A program made the translations under genes and the position numbers. Positions 27,465 to 30,369 of a stretch of DNA of 30,369 nucleotides are shown piece after piece. Source of the stretch: a virus; the IMG/VR virus record IMGVR_UViG_3300037468_000485, positions 1 through 30,369 of that record; one strand, 5' to 3'. Each line of letters begins with the position of its first letter. The stretch's first letter is position 1. The notes beneath the pieces are model-generated. The model was not told where the DNA came from, ran no database searches, and saw only the letters and a program-made list of their open reading frames with translations.

Positions 27465-27501
27465 TTATTATCTTGCTATATACATTTTTTATATAATAGG
27501 A

Positions 27502-27530
27502 GGATAATAAATATCCATAAATATTTTTTT
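27502..27530 (+). terminator. Weak candidate terminator
   Basis: GGATA-ATAAA-TATCC followed by a T-run that also forms the upstream part of the next promoter. Short AT-rich stem, so only tentative. Confidence 0.35.
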
Positions 27531-27531
27531 A

Positions 27532-27555
27532 TATCAAAAACTTTTATTATATTTG
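27532..27555 (+). promoter_or_regulatory. Bacteroidota-type promoter of the last stable-RNA unit
   Basis: TATCA (27532-27536), 11 bases, TATATTTG (27548-27555), with a T-run upstream. Followed by boxA, structured RNA I, a lipoprotein, tRNA-like RNA J and tRNA-Leu. Confidence 0.78.
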
Positions 27556-27562
27556 TATTAAT

Positions 27563-27576
27563 AAAGTTCTTTGAAA
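27563..27576 (+). promoter_or_regulatory. boxA-like antitermination element
   Basis: AAAGTTCTTTGAAA, eight bases after the -7 box end and immediately before the closing helix of RNA I. Confidence 0.65.
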
Positions 27577-27577
27577 G

Positions 27578-27732
27578 AAATTGCCAGCCTGAGAATATAC
27601 TGCTTAATTTAGTAACAGGTAGTGAGAACTCAATATTTGTAATGATGAGAGCGCTATAAAAATAACGTAAACCTATCTATAGTAATGGGAACGGCAGAAA
27701 AATAAGCAGGAGTAGCTATCCTGTGGCAATTT
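27578..27732 (+). ncRNA. Structured RNA I: long leader before a lipoprotein gene
   Basis: AAATTGCCA (27578-27586) pairs with TGGCAATTT (27724-27732). Inside, CTGCTTA/TAAGCAG (27600-27606, 27703-27709) closes a large loop, and CAGGA/TCCTG (27707-27711, 27719-27723) makes a competing hairpin. It ends 42 bases before the lipoprotein ATG. Could be a stable RNA of the tRNA-array type or a regulatory leader; the two CAG-containing stems are mutually exclusive, which would suit a switch. Confidence 0.55.
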
Positions 27733-27774
27733 TTATGTAGATATATAATTACAACTAAAATAAACTAATAAAGT

Positions 27775-27939
27775 ATGAAGAAAATTATTTTAATTATTAT
27801 TGCTGTTGTGGCAATTTCACTAACATCTTGTAATTTCAAGAAAACTACAGATCAAAAAACTGTTGATTCAACTGCAGTAAAAGTAGAAGTTGTAGATACA
27901 GTTAATACACAAGTTGTAGATACAACAGCTGTAAAGTAA
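27775..27939 (+). CDS. Very small lipoprotein
   Basis: 54 residues. MKKIILIIIAVVAISLTSC is a lipoprotein signal with lipobox LTSC (Cys19). The mature part of 36 residues is low-complexity, rich in Val, Thr and Asp, with a repeated VVDT (EVVDTVNTQVVDTTAVK). No family.  It lies between structured RNA I and tRNA-like RNA J in one transcription unit. Its exposure at the membrane suggests an envelope or exclusion role, as inference only. Confidence 0.7.
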   Translation: MKKIILIIIAVVAISLTSCNFKKTTDQKTVDSTAVKVEVVDTVNTQVVDTTAVK

Positions 27940-27945
27940 AAAACA

Positions 27946-28034
27946 TGGTCTCTCTTGCTTAGGTAGGGCGAAGCGGCTACATCATAATAGTGATCATAAA
28001 GGGTGTAGAACGGGTGTAAGTCCCGGAGAGATCA
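27946..28034 (+). ncRNA. tRNA-like RNA J with a 22-base anticodon loop
   Basis: Acceptor GGTCTCT/AGAGATC (27947-27953, 28027-28033; one G-U), extendable to 9 bp. D-like arm GCTT/AAGC (27957-27960, 27971-27974). Anticodon-like stem CTACA/TGTAG (27977-27981, 28004-28008). T-like arm CGGG-TGTAAGT-CCCG with exact tRNA spacing to the acceptor, discriminator A. The loop where the anticodon should be has 22 bases with its own ATCA/TGAT pairing. It ends 5 bases before tRNA-Leu. Either a tRNA with an intron-like insert or an anticodon-less tRNA mimic. Confidence 0.6.
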
Positions 28035-28039
28035 GCCTT

Positions 28040-28120
28040 AGCCGAATGATGGAATGTAGACATGCCTGTCTCAAAAGCAGGTGCTTAAAAAGCGTGAGGG
28101 TTCAAGTCCCTTTTCGGCTA
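28040..28120 (+). tRNA. tRNA-Leu(CAA)
   Basis: Acceptor AGCCGAA/TTCGGCT. Class II with variable arm GCTTAAAAAGC. Anticodon arm CCTGT-CTCAAAA-GCAGG with CAA at 28072-28074. T-arm GAGGG-TTCAAGT-CCCTT, discriminator A. A run of eight T follows at 28124-28131 and may end the unit. Confidence 0.92.
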
Positions 28121-28156
28121 CAATTTTTTTTAGTATTCACTTAATAAATTTAAAAA

Positions 28157-28393
28157 ATGTTATTAATTGCTGAAATTGTTTTAACTATTTTCGCATGGAA
28201 AAGAGGTTGGAGATGGTATGCTTTAATACCATTAGGACTTTGTTTGTTAATAGGATTTATTTTAGGAGCAAGTATTAGTTCAAGCGGAGGTTCTATTAAT
28301 GATCTTAACGGAGCAAGTGTAGTTTTAGATGTTATTGCTGTAATTGTACTTATAGTTTTATGTTCTGTTAAACCTAAATCAACTGAATTCTAA
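28157..28393 (+). CDS. Small membrane protein, two spans
   Basis: 78 residues. There is a hydrophobic segment at 1-13, then WKRGWRWYALIPLGLCLLIG forming span two, and a third hydrophobic stretch VVLDVIAVIVLIVLCSV near the C-terminus. KRGW and a Ser/Gly-rich loop (SISSSGGS) lie between. No family recognised. It ends one base before the next gene (28395), so the two are co-translated. Confidence 0.65.
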   Translation: MLLIAEIVLTIFAWKRGWRWYALIPLGLCLLIGFILGASISSSGGSINDLNGASVVLDVIAVIVLIVLCSVKPKSTEF

Positions 28394-28394
28394 A

Positions 28395-28787
28395 ATGCGT
28401 AGAAAAAAAGGTAAACATTACTGGAATTATAGAATAGTAACTAAAATAATTCCAGGTACAACATGTTATGGTAATGGAACTGTTACTAAACTTCCTGATG
28501 AAAGAATATTTTCTATAGTAGAAGTTTATTATAATGGAGATATACCAGATTCTTATGCAGACACTAAAGGGATTTTATATGATCATGAATATGTTGAAGA
28601 TTTAAAGTGGGCTTATAAGAAAATAAAAAAAGCATTTAAAAAAGATATCCTCGATTTGGATCACTGGCCTAAACCCTATATTCCTAATTCTGATTTACGA
28701 GTAACTAGTGATTTAAAAAATACCTGTTCTTGTAATAACTTAGATAATCTTCGTTCTTGTAATAGCTTAGATAATCTTCAGCCTTAA
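28395..28787 (+). CDS. Hypothetical phage protein with C-terminal Cys repeat
   Basis: 130 residues. WNYRIVTKI...FSIVEVYYNGDIPDSY is a small beta domain that I have seen in many phages and mobile elements, always unnamed. A helix follows (DLKWAYKKIKKAFKKDIL). The C-terminus repeats SCNNLDNLRSCNSLDNL, two copies of an 8-9 residue unit, also visible as a short DNA repeat at 28731-28785. Function unknown. Confidence 0.65.
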   Translation: MRRKKGKHYWNYRIVTKIIPGTTCYGNGTVTKLPDERIFSIVEVYYNGDIPDSYADTKGILYDHEYVEDLKWAYKKIKKAFKKDILDLDHWPKPYIPNSDLRVTSDLKNTCSCNNLDNLRSCNSLDNLQP

Positions 28788-28791
28788 TGAA

Positions 28792-29019
28792 ATGGATACA
28801 AGAAACTATAAATGTAAATGTTATCCTTGTCATGATGAAAATGAATTAGAATCGTGCATATTTTGTTTTTGCCCTATATATCCATGTGATACAAATAGAG
28901 GAGTTTGGATTGAAAATGGCTTTTTAGGTGAACCAATATTAGATTGTTCAAAATGTACTTGGCCACATAAAAAAGAGTTAGTAGATAAAATTTTTGATAT
29001 TATAAAAAAGGAATATTAA
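28792..29019 (+). CDS. Cysteine-rich small domain protein
   Basis: 75 residues. CKCYPCH at the start and ESCIFCFCPIYPC...GEPILDCSKCTWPH match the Cysteine-rich small domain family (C..C.FCFCPLY...DCS.C..PH), whose members are thought to bind metal and often accompany corrinoid or unknown genes in bacteria. Here it is a single-domain protein in a phage operon, 4 bases after the previous gene. Metal binding is likely; the role is unknown. Confidence 0.72.
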   Translation: MDTRNYKCKCYPCHDENELESCIFCFCPIYPCDTNRGVWIENGFLGEPILDCSKCTWPHKKELVDKIFDIIKKEY

Positions 29020-29021
29020 AA

Positions 29022-29330
29022 ATGGAGAAAACAGGAAAAATACCAACATCTACAATAAATTATATTGGAAAATATGCAACTATAAAAAAAGAAGTTAAAC
29101 TTCCCATACATGAAAAATTAACTCAAATACATAATTATCAATATAAAATAGTTAATCAAAACAGAAGAAGAACTTGGATATGTTTAGAATCACATATATT
29201 TGTTACATATACTTCACGGGTTTCTAATAAATCAAAACATGATGTAATTAATAAATCTTTTTGGATGAAAGTTGATGAATGTGAAATAAATGATTTAAAA
29301 AATATATATGAAAGCAAAATACACTATTAA
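29022..29330 (+). CDS. Hypothetical protein
   Basis: 102 residues, basic, no signal peptide (YQYKIVNQNRRRTWICLESH, then FWMKVDECEINDLKNIYESK). No family recognised. It starts 2 bases after the Cys-rich gene and its last 23 bases overlap the start of the HicB-like gene, so the pair is translationally coupled. Confidence 0.6.
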   Translation: MEKTGKIPTSTINYIGKYATIKKEVKLPIHEKLTQIHNYQYKIVNQNRRRTWICLESHIFVTYTSRVSNKSKHDVINKSFWMKVDECEINDLKNIYESKIHY

Positions 29331-29502
29331 AACAGGAAAATTAGGAAATGAAATATATGTTGAGGATCCTAAAACTGGTGGATATACAGCATATTTTAAA
29401 GATTTTCCAAGTATAATATCTGAAGGAGAAACTATTGAAATTGCACAAGTAAATTTATGGAATACTACATATGATATTTTAAAATCTTTAATTAAACATT
29501 GA
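29308..29502 (+). CDS. HicB-like antitoxin-fold protein (orphan)
   Basis: 64 residues. GGYTAYFKDFPSIISEGETIEIAQVNLWNTTYDIL matches the core of the HicB partial RNase H fold (Y.A.F.D.P...S.G.T..EA..N...). No DNA-binding tail is present and no HicA toxin lies next to it; the overlapping upstream gene is too long and lacks the HicA pattern. It may be a stand-alone antidote against a host HicA or a general small RNA-binding fold. The start overlaps the previous gene by 23 bases. Confidence 0.65.
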   Translation: MKAKYTIKTGKLGNEIYVEDPKTGGYTAYFKDFPSIISEGETIEIAQVNLWNTTYDILKSLIKH

Positions 29503-29511
29503 TATATAATA

Positions 29512-29519
29512 TATAAATA
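29512..29519 (+). promoter_or_regulatory. T4 late-promoter-like TATAAATA before the TonB_C lipoprotein
   Basis: TATAAATA eight bases before the ATG at 29528, the same distance as at the endonuclease gene. Weak evidence alone. Confidence 0.35.
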
Positions 29520-29527
29520 AAAAACAA

Positions 29528-29956
29528 ATGAAAACAATAAAATTATTATTAGTAGTATTAGCTTTTACGATAGTATTAGCTATATTCCCTTCTTGTAAAC
29601 ATAAAAACTCGACTCCAGTTACTTCTGAAATTGTTTCAGATTCAATTTATGTAAATGTTGATGAATTACCTGTATTTTTGGGAGGAGATATAGCATTGTT
29701 AAATTTTATAAGTACTAGTGTAGTTTATCCAGAAGATGCTAAGAAAAATAATATTCAAGGAAGAGTGATTGTAAAATTTGTCGTAAAAACAGATTGTACA
29801 GTTTCTGATGTTGAAGTATTAAAGACAGTTTATCCTTCAATTGATCAAGAAGCAGTAAGAGTAGTTAATTTATTAAAATTTGAAACTCCCGCAAAAAAAG
29901 ATGGAAAAGCCGTTCAAGTTTTTTATATGATACCAATATCGTTTACATTAAATTAA
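29528..29956 (+). CDS. Lipoprotein with TonB C-terminal domain
   Basis: 142 residues. MKTIKLLLVVLAFTIVLAIF then PSC is a long signal with lipobox FPSC (Cys23). Residues about 60-142 (VYPEDAKKNNIQGRVIVKFV, then DCTVSDVEVLKTVYPSID, then RVVNLL...TPAKKDGKAVQVFYMIPISF) are a complete TonB_C domain. The N-terminal energy-coupling helix and Pro-rich spacer of real TonB are absent. In Bacteroidota such domains occur in lipoproteins, and TonB_C binds the TonB box of outer-membrane transporters. A phage copy could occupy TonB-dependent receptors and block competing phages; that is inference. Confidence 0.82.
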   Translation: MKTIKLLLVVLAFTIVLAIFPSCKHKNSTPVTSEIVSDSIYVNVDELPVFLGGDIALLNFISTSVVYPEDAKKNNIQGRVIVKFVVKTDCTVSDVEVLKTVYPSIDQEAVRVVNLLKFETPAKKDGKAVQVFYMIPISFTLN

Positions 29957-29961
29957 TAACT

Positions 29962-30303
29962 ATGAAATAGGTACAAAAATTAATTGTTATTACCCGTAGA
30001 GATTTATCTCCAGGCTACCAAGCTATTCAGGCGGCCCACGCAGCCATTGAGTTTCAACATGAACATCCAGAAATAGCAAGAGAATGGAATACACAGTCTA
30101 AGTATTTAATCTTCTTATCAGTTGAAAATGAACAAGAACTTCAAAAATTTTTACAAAAAATTGAAATACGAGATTTAAAACACACAAAGTTTTTTGAACC
30201 CGATATAGGAAATCAATTAACAGCAATTGCTATTGAACCTAGCGAAGAAACAAGAAAATTAACAAGTAATTTACCATTAGCATTAAAAGAAATAACAATA
30301 TGA
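29962..30303 (+). pseudogene. Peptidyl-tRNA hydrolase 2 (Pth2)-like gene with early in-frame TAG
   Basis: From ATG 29962 the frame reads ATG AAA TAG and then continues open as VQKLIVITRRDLSPGYQAIQ, AAHAAIEFQHEHPEI to a TGA at 30301. The pattern VITRRDLSPGYQAIQAAHA is the Pth2/PTRH2 active-site start (K/R-D-L...G..A.Q..HA). Length without the stop (113 residues) is normal for the family. The TAG at codon 3 (29968-29970) breaks it unless translation starts downstream at a rare codon or TAG is read through. The enzyme would free tRNA from stalled peptidyl-tRNA, fitting a phage with many tRNAs. Confidence 0.72.
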
Positions 30304-30369
30304 ATAAAGTAGAAATTTTAATTTTATATGTTCAAAAATTTTCCAATGAAGAACTTATAGATCTATTAC
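30300..30369 (+). CDS. Hypothetical protein, N-terminus only (partial)
   Basis: Starts with an ATGA overlap on the Pth2-like stop and runs off the right edge (MNKVEILILYVQKFSNEELI, then DLL). 23 residues visible, helical; no assignment possible. Confidence 0.55.
   Translation, partial: MNKVEILILYVQKFSNEELIDLL

Noticed and set aside
29022-29502. A HicA/HicB toxin-antitoxin pair
   Set aside because: Only the HicB-like protein is recognisable; the upstream protein is longer than HicA and lacks its small dsRBD-like pattern.
29962-30303. General recoding of TAG to an amino acid in this phage
   Set aside because: The cold-shock gene at 26483-26689 uses TAG as its natural end and no suppressor tRNA with CTA anticodon is in the window; one in-frame TAG is not enough.

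Overview
The window looks like part of the genome of a large, strictly lytic-type tailed phage of a Bacteroidota host (Flavobacterium-like, very A+T rich). The evidence is of four kinds. Genes lack Shine-Dalgarno sites, and their promoters carry the Bacteroidota -7 box TATATTTG. There are collagen-like fibre proteins with endosialidase-type chaperone tails, a T4-type clamp-loader ATPase and a T4 RNase H-like nuclease. A stable-RNA region holds eleven recognisable tRNA genes. Many small proteins are lipoproteins or unknown. No integrase, terminase, capsid or host marker gene lies in the window, so the phage assignment rests on gene content and is strong but not formal.

Layout. (1) 1-7773, minus strand: a virion appendage block. 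A giant double beta-helix/FN3-like protein runs off the left edge. It is preceded by three paralogous collagen-like fibre proteins with C-terminal S74 chaperone domains, one small coiled-coil protein and one beta-rich protein. (2) 7837-10489, mixed but mainly minus: a small unknown gene, a UDG-like unknown, a Cys-based phosphatase, a lipoprotein and a YkuK-like RNase H-fold protein. (3) 10490-10794: a divergent hub with back-to-back promoters and a GC-only palindrome. (4) 10795-23170, plus strand: a metallopeptidase, tRNA-like RNA, a glycosyltransferase, an OmpR-like regulator, a NUDIX protein, the clamp loader, a HAD protein, a FEN/RNase H nuclease, an HD hydrolase, a papain-like peptidase and many small genes, often with 4-base ATGA overlaps. 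(5) 23171-28130: the stable-RNA region with eleven tRNAs, a series of helix-closed structured RNAs filling the spaces between them, small lipoproteins, a homing endonuclease and a cold-shock protein. (6) 28131-30369: small membrane, Cys-rich and TonB_C-lipoprotein genes and a Pth2-like gene with an early in-frame TAG.

The most unusual part is region 5. Almost every tRNA-tRNA spacer is one self-closed RNA domain (5-11 bp closing helix) whose last paired base lies 3-7 nt before the next tRNA. Several of these domains also contain possible H-type pseudoknots. The RNA units are led by boxA-like sequences (AAGTTCTTTGA), and by promoters sharing TNTCA-N11-TATATTTG. I read this as a phage copy of host rRNA-style stable-RNA operon control, with a set of undescribed structured RNAs. 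The motifs and helices are visible in the sequence; the function is inference.
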